Origin: Protostelium mycophagum
Taxonomy: Eukaryota; Evosea; Variosea; Protosteliida; Protosteliaceae
Assembly: GCA_002081555.1 (NCBI GenBank)
Contig: MZNV01001799.1
Span: 1 to 64,000, forward strand
Direction of reading: 5' to 3'
Length of the DNA: 64,000 bases
Part shown: positions 1 to 13,520 of the stretch, one piece after another
How positions within the stretch are numbered: position 1 is the first letter of the stretch
Layout of the letters: each line of letters begins with the position of its first letter
Translations under genes and position numbers: made by a program
Notes under the pieces: model-generated
What the model saw: only the letters and a program-made list of their open reading frames with translations
Databases searched by the model: none
Told to the model about the DNA's origin: nothing

Positions 1-375
1 CAAGAACGATGATATCCTGATTTAAGTCATTGATAGCCTAATATGGCTTGGAAGCGTTCTGTTCAAGACTTTTTCTGGGTTTTTCTGAGGCAAAAATAGA
101 TGGTTTTGTACCGATGAGGCTTTTTGTACAAGGAGAGGTTTAAGGGAGCAATCTGAAGGGACAACAAGTGTGAACATCGGCTGGGATGGGAGCCCAGTGT
201 GGCAACCGAAGGCATGATGAACGCGCGTGTGGTCGCAAAATAAATAAAGGTACATGGTAATTGTAGAATATATTTATTTCGAGGATTGTTTCGAAAATCC
301 GCCATTAAAAATAGAGATTTCGGTGGGATTTATTTCGTAAAAATGGGAACCGATCAAAGTTGATCACATTTACCC
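1..375. other. Upstream spacer, no supported gene
   Basis: Both strands carry only short, composition-poor reading frames here. No family motif, splice-linked exon or RNA fold was recognised. The stretch probably holds the promoter of the SERAC1-like gene and the flank of a gene outside the window. Confidence 0.4.
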
Positions 376-3300
376 ATGTGGGCTTTAAAGATCTCACCAA
401 GTAACAGAACAATATGCAGATCCATATGGTCAAATCCTAAGAAACAGATCACTCCAAATCTAAGCAGGATCATGAGCATCTCGAGACTCAGATTGTCACA
501 GACATTACCTCTTAATCCAATCTTCGCGAGGAATTACTCACAATCTAAGGATGACAACGTGGAACTAGCACCAGAATCAAAAAATGCAACCTCTTCAGAA
601 GAAGAGAGAAATGGAAACGACAGAGGACGAATCAAGTGACTCTTTCGCCTCTTTCAGCAAATCTCATTCATGATCAGATTCATAACGATATCTCGGTGGA
701 TTTTGGCAGCCATTGTGGCAGGTGGTACACTGGTGATCCTTCTTTATAACGACTGGGCTTTTGCTAATGTCACGTTGCCAATCATCATCCCGATCCAAGT
801 TCAAACTGGCTCAGAGGTGGGATAATGATCCGCAATTGTGTTGAACATGACAGGTGTTGAGAAGGTCAATACTACACCAAGTGATGAATTTGAGTGACGT
901 CAGTGAGGAGGTGGGAAGGGCTATTTTAAATCATCCAGAAATGATCAGATGGTTCTTAACACAACCGGATCACATCTCTGAGAAAGGTGTGTACACAAGC
1001 CAAGACGCCATAATCAGTGCATCATCTCATTAAATCACAATAAAATATCATAAAGAACAATTTCAATCAACTTTGACACAAATAGAATATGAGGAAGAGC
1101 CAGAAGATGCACAGGTTATTTTTAATTTATTCACGAATCAAAAGTTTGTCACAAAAATCTCTGGATGATGGTGTTTATTTATGCACTGAAAGCCCGTTGT
1201 AGATAGAAAAGAATGGCAACATAAAGATGTCCCCCGTGGCAAAGAGGCTGAAGCGTGAGGAAGTTGCACAGTATAATCTGATGAAGATTCTGGCGAATAT
1301 TTCTGCTTGTCCAGAGGGAAGTGTTCTGGTAAGTCTTTCACAATTCAAAAATTGGATTTTGAAACTTTGATGTCCTCCATCACAAAGTAAAAGATGATGA
1401 CATGTCAAGCTGGAACATGGTATTGGAGATACCCTCAGAAAAGTTTTGGAATGGCAGAAGAGGTTAGAGCAAGCACGGGAGGGGTTGCGTCTGCAGCTGT
1501 CCATCAGCCGATACGTTGCGGTGACCATCTCAAATTTAGTGAGAGAGAATCGAATACAAGACAGCGCAAAGGTTTGTACTTTTTACATCGTTGTAGAAGA
1601 CGAACAAAAATCATTGAAAGTAATATTTCAGATTTTGGAAGAGATGAAGCTGGAGAATCTGGTATTTTTATTAAATAGACCTATATTTGGAGCGTCTTAC
1701 TACAACTCTGTAAAGCCGGATCAAGGAGATAAACTAGCACGATGTTGCAGAGTTCTCGCTGACGGTGCTCTACAACTCGCCAGTTCACGTGAGTATTTAA
1801 CTTTGAATTAATTGCCTTCGCATACTTTGTTGTTGTCATGCGTGTACCTCTGCTGAGCAAAAATAGGCTTTTATACAATCCCATACTCACGGATTTCTAG
1901 ATACACCAGCGCAGTTCATCCAGATGGGGGGTGAGTTGTAGATGCACTCTACTCAATTAATCATGACAGGCATGTCACTTTTGACATCTTTGTCAAATAG
2001 CCGCGTTGCCATCATCAAATCGCCCGCGAGGTCATTTAAAAACTTGGATTTCGGCCAATTGATAGCAGAGACGCTCTGCTCTGTCGTCTCTTCAAGCCAA
2101 GGTAATTTATTAAATAATATCTATATATCTACGATATCACGTCCTGATTCGTTGTAGAGGACTCAATAGTAGCCGTTGTAGATAGTGGAATATTGGACAT
2201 ATTATCTCAGCTATCAGAATATGAGACAGAAGATGGCAAGATGAGTGATTATACTTTGCTCACGCAGAGAAAGATTGCTACTGCTCTCGATGGCATCTCC
2301 TCTTTCAAAATAGGTAATTTTATATTTCCTCTTATGGAATATATTTCCGCTTATATTGGTGTTGTATATTGCCTTGTGATCATTTGTTACATCCTCGATG
2401 ACAGAAATAGATCCTGTACAGTTAAGAATTGTAGAGAGAGGATTTCTATCCGTATTACTCAGATGGATAAGTGCAGGTGAGCTCCTCGAGAGTTAATGAC
2501 ATCCTGCTCATCTACAACAGGAGAGAATGATATGTACGGTGTCTACAGACCAGTACCGGAACAACCTTTTTTACTGAGGGAAGAGCTGGAGCTACAACGA
2601 TCTGCTGTGTCTTGCATCGCGAACATAGCCTCAGGGGAAACCTCAAGGTAATTTTAAACTTCATTTGACACAGTCAAATTCATCAAGTCTTAAACACAAA
2701 TACTTCTCAACATTTGCGAAAGATTAATATAACGTCGATCTCAGCTCCATCATGACAAGACATCCTGTTTTCTTGTCCTCTCTATTCAGGACATTTGGGA
2801 CAATAGAGAGGCAGCTGGTCTTGAACAATCCCGAGACCGAGATATTATTCGCTGTGAGATTTGAAAATTGTTTTTGGCGGGAAATTTACTGGTGATAGAT
2901 TCAACTGCAATATTTGAGGGCGATATCGAATTTAGCACTGCATGGTGAGTACTCATAAGAATCAAAATCAAACGAGATTTCAGAAAACACTGCCAGAGAC
3001 ATTTACATGAGGGCTGAGGGATTAAATACATTTTTGGACATATTGAGATCAAGAAGATCTACAACAGAAAAAGAGAAGGTGTTTCAACGAAAATCCGTCA
3101 GAAAGATCGCGAGAATCGTGGCAAATTTCACCACGCACGAAAAAGTGGGTGTTGCGTTGTTATGATATATCAAGATATTCAATGAGATGTCACAGGTATT
3201 GGAACATATTAATGCTGCCGCCGAAATAGACATTGCGACTTCTAACTATTGGTGGCATCTGCTGACAGAACTCGGGAGGATAGATGATGTGAAGACGATG

Positions 3301-4878
3301 AGACAGTCTGCAAGAGCATTGGCTAACTGGGTCAGTCACGAGCCTAAATTGTCTGAAGGACAAGTCAGCGCTTTAGTGCAGCTCGTAAAGAGGTGCGGGA
3401 TCTTGGTGTATTATTTTTTAGTGAGACGTAGAGGCACCATATAAATAGGTTGATATTGGCAGGTGGATAAAATGTAATGACTTCTTGCTGACCTCTGAGG
3501 CAATGAGAGCAAGGGCAACTATATTATCTGGAGGAAGAGGTATATCAATTCTGTTGTTGAGGATACTCTAATGATGATATTCAGGTTATGACGGACCTCG
3601 TTATTCAGATGGTGTTTATCTTCTATACCCGCTTCCCTCCTCTGAATCGGCTATGCCCCCAGATATTGACTCGGACTTTGACATCGTGTTCATACACGGT
3701 GTGACTGGGCACTACCAGACCACATGGGTACAGCTGCCAAAAAAAGTTGAAGAAATTTCAGGAGAGGGAGGAGCCGAGGTGGACCCCGTCTCATTTGATC
3801 TGGACGCAATGATGTCGTATCTCTCGTCGTTACGACAGGCTCTGTCAGAAAATTCCTCGCAAAATGTGATCAGCAAAGTCGGGGAACAGGTAATCTGGGC
3901 GTTGTAGAAGGATAATCATTTTGATGTTGTAGATGGTGAAACAAGTTGTCAGGAATGGTGAAAATAAGATGGAAGATTTCGTGTGCTGGCCGAGAGATTG
4001 GCTTCCAGGTGAAATTTCGATGATTTTTCACAAGCTTCCCAGTGACAAAATTTCACAGAAAATTTTCCGAAAAGTCGAGTGATATCTGTGGCATATGACA
4101 GTTGGCTGACCAAATGGAGTGGCAATACCCTTCCTCTACAGCAACAAGTAATGTACACATCAAGACGATCACTGATAGATTGCGCAGAGTCTCGAGATAA
4201 TCGAGAAGTTAAAACTAGCCCAAGTCGGGAAGCACAGACCAGTGATATTCATAGTTCACAGCTTTGGAGGACTGATCACCAAGGAGATGATGAGGTACGC
4301 CTCTTCGCACAAGGAATATAAGGACATACTCGACAATTGTGCCGGAGTCGTCTTTTTCTCAACACCCCACAGAGGTAAGATTTGAAGGTGGAGATTCTCG
4401 AGCTGAAAATGATACAGGGTCTGACCTGATCAAATACGCTCAGAATGTGAACTATTTATTTAGATCGACATCGACAGCATTGGAATTATACGATACTGCT
4501 GCTCTTAATCAACTCAATGACCAGTTCCAAAAGGTGAAGATAAATCATTTGGAGCCAGAACAGACACATTTTCAGGTCGCGCCGCACGTTTCAACACTCA
4601 GTTTTGGTGAGGGAAAGACTTGCCTTGGCCCCACATGTTTCCAGGTGAGTCAGACTCTAAAAGTCATGAAAAGATTGATCAAACAGGTCGTCTCGGACGA
4701 ATCCGCCAACCCTGGTTTTTCTGGTGATCTACACTCGTTCCAAAAATTGGATCACAATCACAGAGAGATTTGCAAGCCCGTAGACAAAGAGGCTGTACAA
4801 TACCAGATGATATTAGAATTCATAAAAAAGAACTTGACACGCTACAACGAACCCACACAGAGAATCAGAACTGAATAA
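376..4878 (+). CDS. SERAC1: SERAC1-like serine lipase/esterase, mitochondrial
   Basis: Multi-exon gene. The first exon is basic and lacks acidic residues early (first ATG at 376; a second in-frame ATG at 472 starts MSISRLRLSQ), like a mitochondrial presequence. A 42-nt intron joins it to a membrane segment (WILAAIVAGGTLVILLY). A long middle region of helical, armadillo-like exons follows. The C-terminal alpha/beta hydrolase shows FDIVFIHGVTGHYQTTW, WPRDWLPG, the nucleophile elbow IVHSFGGLITKEMM (Ser in H-S-F-G-G), VVFFSTPHRGSDL and a late HSFQKLDH that may supply the catalytic His. This order and spacing is that of SERAC1, which in animals acts at mitochondria-ER contacts in phosphatidylglycerol remodelling. 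Family assignment is firm. Exact exon borders in the 1-3.6 kb part are only partly resolved. The last exon ends NLTRYNEPTQRIRTE. Confidence 0.85.
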
Positions 4879-5230
4879 ACTTCTATTTAGCTTGTGCAGG
4901 TTGGGCATTCGTCTTTTCGGGACCACGTGGTCGTCGGGATTTATCAACTCTGCATCGGCGATGTTTCGACCGAAGGTCGGCGGGGATTAGGAGCAAGTTT
5001 CCTTGAGCACGAAATGATCGGGGACTTTTTGACAGCTGTTAAATACACCAAAAACAAGCGAAGTTTCCGGAACTCAACGAGCACAGTCGCGGTTATTACC
5101 GTGGCATTACTTCTCCCACATCAACATCCAGAAATTTCCGACGCGGGGAATTTAGTTTTTGATTTATTTGTCCTCAAAAACAAGAAACGCCAAGAGCAAC
5201 AACACACACTCCAACAGACTACTTCTAAAT
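4879..5230. other. Spacer between SERAC1-like and ABC transporter genes
   Basis: Same-direction spacer of about 350 bp. It contains one open frame on the + strand without recognisable domains or codon character of the neighbours. I treat it as 3' flank of the lipase gene plus promoter of the transporter. The ATG at 5231 is preceded by an A-rich context. Confidence 0.4.
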
Positions 5231-8200
5231 ATGACGTCTGAAGCGTTTGACGCTAATAAATTGGGGAGGGAATTCCTCAGCCCACCACCACAAAATGCAG
5301 AGGGTGAACCTGAGGAGGTGAACTGATTCACAAAGCGCATCACTGATACCCCACAGGAAGTAGATATCTCACAGAGTGTCAAGAAATTTGAAAACATGAA
5401 TACAGAAATGAACACATCAGACAAGGAGATGAAAGACCTGAAAGAGGCCGATCTAGAGAAGGCCCATCCAGAGGAACCATTCGACATCAGAGCCTTCTTC
5501 GAAGACAGTGTCCGGAACCGCCTCGCTGCCGGTGGGAGGCTGAAGAAGATGAGCGTTGTAGTGGACAAGCTCACAATCACCGGTGAAGGGGCGGCTGGAA
5601 CCCAAATACCAGACAATTTCTCACCACTCATTGGTCTTGGCAAGTTATTCTGGCCCCCAGCATGGTAATACTCTGCAAATCTTTGGTGTACATTCAGGGC
5701 TGAGGGTGGACAGGTTCAATAGAAGCAAAGGCAAGACTACATTCAAGATATTGGATGACGTCAGCACCTTTTGTAAAGAGGGGGAGATGCTTCTGGTACT
5801 CGGAAGGTCAGTACCATTTTAAAAAATCTTTCGGGAGGCTTTGCCCTCCCTCAGCATTTTTGTGCTTTGTGTACGCAGAAAGTTCAAATAAAAATCTGAA
5901 TTTCTTCAGACCAGGAGCCGGATGTTCCAGTTTCCTTCGCGTTGTAGCGAACCAACGAAAAATGTTCGTAAATGTCGAAGGTGACATCACCTACGGAGGT
6001 ATTCACGAAATTCCGGCGAAATTCTGCTGATATTTCCAGGAATTCCTGCAAAGGATTTCAGCAAATATGTTGGAGAAGTGATCTATGCTCCAGAAGAAGA
6101 TGCACATTTTCCCACGCTGACAGTACGCCAGACTTTAGACTTCGCCCTGAGGATGAAGACACCCGCACATATCGAGACCACAAAGAAGGGATTCAGACAG
6201 ATGATGTCAGACACGCTGACAACAATGTTTGGATTGACAAAACAATACGACACGGTGCGAGATCTTTCTTTAATATGTGGCCGTGCTGATTGCAGAAAAA
6301 ATCAAATTAAATATTTTGGCGCCAAAAGTGGACTGACTCGTTGTAAAGGTGGTAGGAAATGAGTGGATCAGAGGGTTATCAGGAGGCGAGAGGAAGAGGA
6401 TGACGATTACCGAAGCTATGGTCTCGAGAAGTCCTATTAACTGTTGGGATTGTAGTACCAGGTATGACATCACCTGACGTCATCAACATGTCCCTGACAT
6501 CCGTTACAGAGGGTTGGATGCTGCTTCCGCTCTTGATTACGCCAAGTCATTACGTAAGTTGCACGTGACGTTGTTCCAGAAATCTCACGGAAAATTCAGG
6601 AATTATCAGTGATGTGATGCACAAAACTACAATCGCCACTTTTTATCAGGCATCAGAGTCAATTTACAAGCTTTTCGACCGAGTATTAGTTTTAGAAAAA
6701 GGAAGATGCATTTATTTCGGTCCCACAACTGAGGCCAAGCAATATTTCGTCGATATGGGTAATTTATTCTTCAATCAATTCTGCTGAACCCTTCAGGTTT
6801 CGACTGCGAACCGAGGAAATCCACACCAGATTTCTTGACTGGAATTACAAATCCGCAAGAAAGAAAGATTAGACCAGGATTTGAGAAGAGCGTTCCATTA
6901 GATGCAGTAGGTCTATCCGAAGCCTGGAAGAACTCCGCCGCATCACAAACGAGTAAAAAGGTCAGAAAATATCCAGAAATTCGTGGAATTTATATGTGAA
7001 ATTTCGCTGAAAGTTGTAGGAACTGCGAGAATTACAGGACCAGATCGAGAAAGAGCAACCCGCTAAAGATTTTATTGAGGAAGTCCGAGATTTAAAGTCC
7101 AAGCGCTCCAGAAAATCTTCCAAATATGACGTCAGCATCTTCACTCAATCTCTTGGACTCGCAAAGAGACAATGGCAGCTTATTTTTGGAAACCCTGCGG
7201 GACTGATCTCACGTTATGTGTCAGTGTGCATCCAGGCATTGATCTACGGTTCGGTCTTCTTCCTACTGCCGGTCTCGGTACAAGGCGCATTCAACAGAGG
7301 AGGTAAATACTTTCGATTGGACATTGATATGGATATCAATGAACTAATATGAGCCAGGTGCTATTTTCTCTGCCATTCTACAAAATGCCTTCATGAGTCA
7401 AGCCGAATTGCCCGCTTGCTTCTTCGGAAGATCCGTATTGCAAAAGCAAAAATCTTACGCGATGTACCACCCCGCCGCTTTTCATATCGCTCAGGTGATC
7501 ACCTCACAAACATTTCACAGACACCTGACATATTTACAGGTCTTGATGGACATCCCCATCATTTTGATACAAGTGATATTATTCTGTTGTATAACGTATT
7601 TTATGTACGGACTGCAACGAGAAGCGGACAAATTTTTTATCTTTCTCTTCACTGTCTTTGTGACGGCTATGTGCCTCACCGCATTCTTCAGATTGATCGG
7701 AAATTATTCTCCGTCCATTTTTCTCTCAGGACAAGTGAGTCTACAATCCATCTACAACTGTAATTACAATGGACTGAACTATCAAGATACTTGCCGTGGT
7801 ATTGATTCTATTATTGGTCTATTGTGGATACTTTATTCCTTACAATAAGATGAAACCTTGGCTCATATGGGTCCATTGGATCAACCCAATAGCCTACGCG
7901 TTCAAGGTGATATATAATCACCATACATAGGATGACTTTGGTAGGGGTTATATCTCAATGAGATGAACGATCTTGTGTTTGATTGCACGAATGATGGTTA
8001 CTACCCAGCTGGTCCCAGTTACACCAACCCAGCATATAGAGTCTGTGCCATACAAGGCTCAGTGCCAGGCGAGACCTCCACATTGGGAAGTACATATGTC
8101 GAGACGGCGTACTCGTTCAACACTGACCAGATGTCCATTAACATTGCCGCCGTCGCTTTTATCTGGCTCTTTTTCGTCATAATGAATATGATAGCGGTCG

Positions 8201-10641
8201 AGTACATCAATTGGAGTGGAGGTGACATCAACACATAAATATCCAAAGTATCTAAATATCATAAACAGGTGGTTTCACCAGAAAAGTGTACAAGGGTGGT
8301 GTCGCGCCAAAAGAAAACGAGGTCGTTGTCGGGGATGAAAGGGATGTGACTCCCACGGAGGAGGAACTCAGCAGGGTGATGACCATGAAGGGAACCACTT
8401 TCATGTGGAAAGATATCGACTACACCGTACCAGTAAAAGGCGGGAAGAGACTATTATTAGATCATGTCAGCGGTTGGATCAAGCCGGGACAGATGACTGC
8501 ACTCATGGGCTCATCAGGTGACTTTTGAATCTCTTCAAATTTGCTGAAAAAAGAAGGTGCCGGAAAGACGACATTATTGGATGTCTTGGCCCAGAGAAAA
8601 ACGCAAGGAAAGGTGGAAGGAACGATGCTATTGGACGGTATGCCATTGAAGAAAGACTTTGAGCGTATCACCGGATATGTCGAGCAGATGGACGTGCACA
8701 ACGGGTTCGTTACAGTTAGAGAATCCCTGCGCTTCTCTGCCAAGCTTCGCCAGGAGTTTGATGTCAGCCTCAAAGATAAATACGACTATGTAGAAAAGGT
8801 AAGAGAATGTTCCATATTATTGTATTATGGGATGACATCATCAGGTATTAGACATGATGGAGATGAAGGACTTGGGAGAAGCACTGATCGGTTCTCTCGA
8901 TTCTGGTGTTGGGATCTCTGTCGAAGAAAGAAAGCGTCTGACAATAGGGCTGGAACTTGTATCAAGACCACACATTCTTTTCTTGGACGAGCCCACTTCT
9001 GGTCTTGACGCACAATCTTCCTATAACATCATCAAATTCTGCAGGTATGAACGCGTGTTACATTGAAAATTCGTTGAGATTTTGCAGAAAACTCGCGGAC
9101 GCAGGAATGCCTCTCGTGTGCACTATCCACCAACCTTCATCTGTTTTATTCGAATATTTCGACAGATTGCTATTATTAGCAAGAGGCGGGAAAACTGTCT
9201 ATTTCGGGGACATCGGGAGCAAATCTTCCGTTCTGACCGGTTATTTCGAGAGAAACGGAGTCAGAAAATGCTTAGAGGACGAGAACCCGGCCGAGTACAT
9301 CTTAGAGGCTATCGGGGCTGGAGTTAATGGAAAGGCAGGGCAGGACTGGCCCGAAGTGTGGAAATCTTCTCCCGAAAATCAAGAGGTCAGAATCCCAAAA
9401 ATCCGTGAAGAAAAATTAAACTCTTCAGGTTCAAGCGGAATTGAGCAGACTTACTGTGGACGAAAAATCAACGGATTCCAAGGCCAAAGATAAATCAAAA
9501 GAATTCGCAACGCCAATGTGGTACCAATTCGTACAGCTCTACATCCGCCTCAATATAGTCTTCTGGAGAAGTCCCAATTACAAGTGATATTTCCCGCCAT
9601 TTTTCATATTTGAATTGCAAGCTGAAGAGTACAGTGCGGGACGTGTTATACAATCTCTTGCAGTGGGGTTGATCATTGGTTTCTCCTTTTGGCGGTTAGG
9701 CGAATCCACATCCGATCTCCAACTGCGAATCCTGGCCATTTTCTTGATTCTTATCTTGGGAATTCTGCTCATTTCTGCCGCGTTACCACAGTTTATGATG
9801 CTTAGAGAGCTCTTCAAGCGTGATTATTCGTCAAAATTCTACGGCTGGCTTCCCTTCTCGTTGGGGATGATTGTTGTAGAGATGCCTTATCTGGTACTTG
9901 CTGCCACACTTTGTGTCGTATCATGTTACTGGTAAGATATTAACATTTGATGACGTCATCTGACATATTCCAACAGGTCTGTGGGTCTGGATTCCACCGC
10001 CGCCAACGGATTCTATTTTTGGATCGCCTTTGTGGTGTTCATGTTTATGGTGGTCTCTTTTGGACAACTTCTCGCCTCTTGCAGTCCGAATGTAGGGCTG
10101 GTCATGCTTGTACTGCCCATTTTTAACACTTTCCTCTTCCTCTTCTCTGGTGTTTTGGCACCACCCGATACACTACCAACATTCTGGAGGAGCTGGATGT
10201 ATCCACTCGACCCATTCGTGAGTCCTTCTGTCTTTATCCTTCATTCAATCTCACCTCATACAGCATTATTTCCTGGAGGGTGTCTTGACCGATGTTTTGG
10301 AACCTCTGTCTGTCACTTGTTCAGGTGTGTACTTGATGTCGTATTGCTTCTTCTGACACCTCGAAGAAAGGGATCTGTTCACATACTTTGTACCTCCTGG
10401 AGAGACTTGCGGCTCCTACTCCGCAGCTTTCCTCGCAGTTGCTCCTGGCTATGTGGTAGATCCTGCATCTACAACGACATGTCAATACTGCACATTTTCG
10501 AGGGGATCTGACTTCACCGACACACTGGGATGGTCGTATGACCACAGATGGAGAAACTTTGGATTACTTTGGTGCTACTGGGCATTTAATGTTGCAGCGG
10601 GAGCATTCTTTGTGTGGCTCTTCAGGAAACAATCCAGATAA
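5231..10641 (+). CDS. Full-size PDR-type ABCG transporter
   Basis: Encodes an NBD-TMD-NBD-TMD pleiotropic-drug-resistance transporter that should export hydrophobic compounds or lipids across the plasma membrane. NBD1 has the degenerate Walker [13 protein letters not shown] (Cys replacing Lys), signature [10 protein letters not shown] and the altered Walker B/D-loop WDCSTRGLDAAS. NBD2 has canonical Walker [13 protein letters not shown], an altered signature [12 protein letters not shown], Walker [14 protein letters not shown] and the H-loop TIHQPSS. This reciprocal asymmetry is standard for fungal PDR proteins, so one ATP site is probably non-hydrolytic. The C-terminus has the Cys-rich extracellular loop ([13 protein letters not shown]) and a last helix ending VWLFRKQSR. 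There are about 20 short introns; a clear one of 39 nt splits NBD2 Walker A. The gene lies tail-to-tail with the next one, about 50 bp apart. Confidence 0.92.
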
Positions 10642-10691
10642 AGTTTTACAAATGTAGTTGCATTCCAATCTAAATTAAACGCACGTCACAT

Positions 10692-13331
10692 TTAATATTT
10701 TTCAAAAGGCATTCTCTCCGTGTAGTGTTTCTGGAGGAATCTTGTCATGTTGTATGTCATCCCTTGGATCATCGTCGGACTGGGGTCTTCTGTGTCGTCG
10801 TTTAGGCACAGCTGTGGTGGCTTCGGCTCATTATCGTATTTGTTCAAAAACTCCATGTTGTCGTCAAGTAATTTGTGGGGGACACCACCTTTCACCCTGA
10901 TGGTGAATTGGTACTTTAAGAGTGCCTTCACGGCTTTCTCCCGCTTGAGAGGGTTAGAAGGGAGTATGACGTCATATCCCTGCTTCGTCGTGTACATCAC
11001 CCTGCTGAGGAAGCAATCTCCACATTTACTCTGTCAATCTGTCAAACTAACGTCTTCGCCTTTTTGGCTAAATTTTGTGCTGCTTCCACTGAAACAATAT
11101 TTTGGCTGAAACATCGTAGTTCATTTATTAGAAGATATATTTGAATTTATATAAATCCCACACCTTGACAAGTGAATTCAATATGTCTTCAGTACTATTC
11201 TGACGATAAAATATTTCCTCCAGACACAAACTCGTCTCATTGTCACCGCACACTTTCTTGTTCATGAGACAGTGAGGTCCGTCCGCAGAAGTCCACAAGA
11301 ACTTGTACGCCTCTGGCGCCGGAAGGCCCACTTGCTTCAGCAAACTCTCTATTTGCGCTTGAGGAGCTGGCTTTCTCTGGGTTGTCTTTTTGGCCAAGTC
11401 CGTACGTAAGAGTTGTAGTTCTGTGGTGTCTACAATGCCGTCGTCGTTATCGTCTAATTTCAACTTGAAATAGCTCCAGAGTGCGGCTTCTCTGTGCTTC
11501 TCTATGAGGTAATGGTAGGTCAGAAGCCAACTGTCAGCCTGAGTTCCTTCTTTTCTGAATCTGAAAGTACCGGTCTCCATCTTGCTGCGGGGAAATTGGG
11601 CGAAAACCTCTCTGAAAATTCTTAGAATGGTGTCAAGATATTTTGGTGAAGTTTCCAATTTTTAAAAATATAAAATCATTGAGAACCGACCGCATGATAT
11701 CCTTCGGTATATATCTTCCAAAATGTACAGGATATCCCCTCCCCCTCGGCGTGAACATCTTATTGAGCAAGTAGGCAGACATCATCACGTAGGGTGTCGT
11801 CTTCTCATAGTTCTGTACATCTTCGAAAGTGAGTCTGCTGGTGTTGTCCCATGCGATTTTCCAGGCTGAAAATCCAAAAACTGGGCCGAATAGTGGAGAA
11901 GTGAGATCTGATACAGTGTGGGGTTTTCCCAGGAACATGTCATCGCTCAGGTAGAAAAACTGTCAGAAATGTCAAATGTCAATTTGACATGTCTGCTCGA
12001 AATTGGATCATTTGAAAAATGAATTCTGCTTTATGGCGGGAAAATCACCAAATAAAAAGGTACTCACGCCATTGGCTTCACTCTTGAAATTATATAATTG
12101 CGATTCGAGGGTGACAGAGTTGTATGTCGGTAGGCAGGGCTTCATCCTCTCCTGAAAATACTCTTCAGGTGATATAGTATACAATCCGTGTTGTTTGGCC
12201 TTGTCTAAATCGAGCCAATCAGGGACCACCTTGATTAGATTTCCCTTCTCTCGGGCCTGTGTTCATCACGATGGAGCGATTTATTTATAATGTAGAGCTC
12301 TTCTGACAAAGACTTACGTTGTTCAGGACCAGAATCATCTTGTGATAAAATGTCTTTGCAAACATGTGCACGCTTCTGATGGAGTACCTCAGCTCGCCAT
12401 GATCAGTGTACCTATTACATTAGATGTATCATGACCAGATGAGTACCTGTTATTTCTAAAGATCTCTGTCCAGTTTCCCTGGTTTAAGATACTGTTATTT
12501 GCGTAAACTTCCTGCTCTGATTTAAATCGTGGATCGCTTCCATTTACCCCTGTACGTGTCATTATAACTGAATTGAACATTTAATTGACATTATATAGAT
12601 TACATACAAGACCACACGACGTCCACAAGGGGGGGTTCGAGAATAGTTTCGTTCTGAATTCTACCGTGAGCAATCCAGTCATCTTCCCAACCCTGCAATT
12701 CGAGGCCTTCGATGCACTCTTCCATCGATCTCCGTCTCATTTCTGGAAGCTGCTCGATGTTCGCTCGGAGTTTGCGACAATTTCTATCAATGAATCGTTC
12801 TTCAATGGAAGGATCTCCATTGATGTCTTTCGGAGCCGGTATTTTTGGTTCTTCTGATTTCATCTGTTGGACCTCCTCTATTGATGATTCAATGGACTCA
12901 TCTTCCTCAACCTCTTCATTGTTCTCGTTTGGTGGTGGAAATGGGACTGCTACTAAAATGTCTTCTTGATTCGGTGTCTCCGATTCTTCTGGTTCCTCTT
13001 CCTCTTCATCCCGAATCAGTTCCAGCCATTCTTCAGCCTCAACCTCTTCATTGTTCTCGTTTGGTGGTGGAAATGGGACTGCTGCTAAAATGTCTTCTTG
13101 ATTCGGTGTCCCCGATTCTTCCTCATCATCCCAATTCAGTTCCAGCCCTTCTTCGGCCTCAACCTCTTCACTCTTCTCTTCTGGTGATGGGGATGGGACT
13201 GCTGCTAAAATGGTAGCATTCTCAAAGTACAGAGGAATATTTGATGGAAGATCTGTCGGAGTTCTGATCGTAATGAGAATATAAATGCTGACGGTGATAA
13301 TGACGAGAAAGAGAAGACCTTGGTTTCTCAT
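10692..13331 (-). CDS. Stealth-family GlcNAc-1-phosphotransferase (GNPTAB-like)
   Basis: Type II membrane protein. ATG at 13331 is followed by the signal anchor LLFLVIITVSIYILITI; the codon 39 nt upstream is GTG, so I reject it as the start. An acidic repeat region follows, then Stealth CR1 (DVVWSWVNGSDP, across an intron), CR2 (RYTDHGELRYSIRSVHMFAK), CR3 (FFYLSDDMFLGKP) and CR4 near the C-terminus (LCLNDDTEDPSP ending MPFEKY). An EF-hand-like LDDNDDGIVDTTEL lies between CR3 and CR4, as in GNPTAB. In animals GNPTAB makes the mannose-6-phosphate tag on lysosomal enzymes in the Golgi, and amoebozoa also have this activity. Stealth proteins elsewhere transfer other sugar phosphates, so the exact substrate is not proven. 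About nine introns. Confidence 0.88.
12890..13215 (-). repeat. Coding tandem repeat in the Stealth protein
   Basis: Three imperfect copies, about 132 and 117 nt apart, encode units around NQEDILAAVPFPPPNENNEE followed by a strongly acidic stretch. They sit just after the signal anchor, so they form a lumenal, acidic, proline-containing stalk. Two of the copies are nearly identical at the DNA level, which suggests recent duplication or slippage. Confidence 0.8.
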
Positions 13332-13520
13332 GTTCTTTGGAAAAGTGTCTGGTGGCACTTTTTGACACACTGATTCTCAAGAAAATCAGTTGGAGAGCCG
13401 CGAAATGCGACTGCGACCAGACGATCTCAGCATTTTTATTCTTCCGCGCCATTGGTCTCGGACCTTTGAAAGGAATTTATGTTGACAAATACCCAATTGA
13501 AAAATCAACCTTTGGGCCTT

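Noticed and set aside
22-305. Minus-strand frames at the left edge
   Set aside because: Short, overlapping each other, no domain and no compatible splice partner; composition does not match coding exons of the window.
614-682. A 22-nt intron in the SERAC1-like gene, and a 27-nt intron in the TraB gene
   Set aside because: Both have a second downstream AG that gives a 42- and 47-nt intron and a continuous frame, so ultra-short introns are not needed.
4894-5241. 115-codon + strand frame between the SERAC1-like and ABC genes
   Set aside because: No recognisable motif, overlaps the well-supported ABC start in another frame, and no intron phase links it to either neighbour.
12845-13216. + strand frame opposite the Stealth acidic repeats
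   Set aside because: Open only because the antisense of Glu/Asp/Pro-rich repeats avoids stops; the minus strand has the membrane anchor and Stealth blocks.
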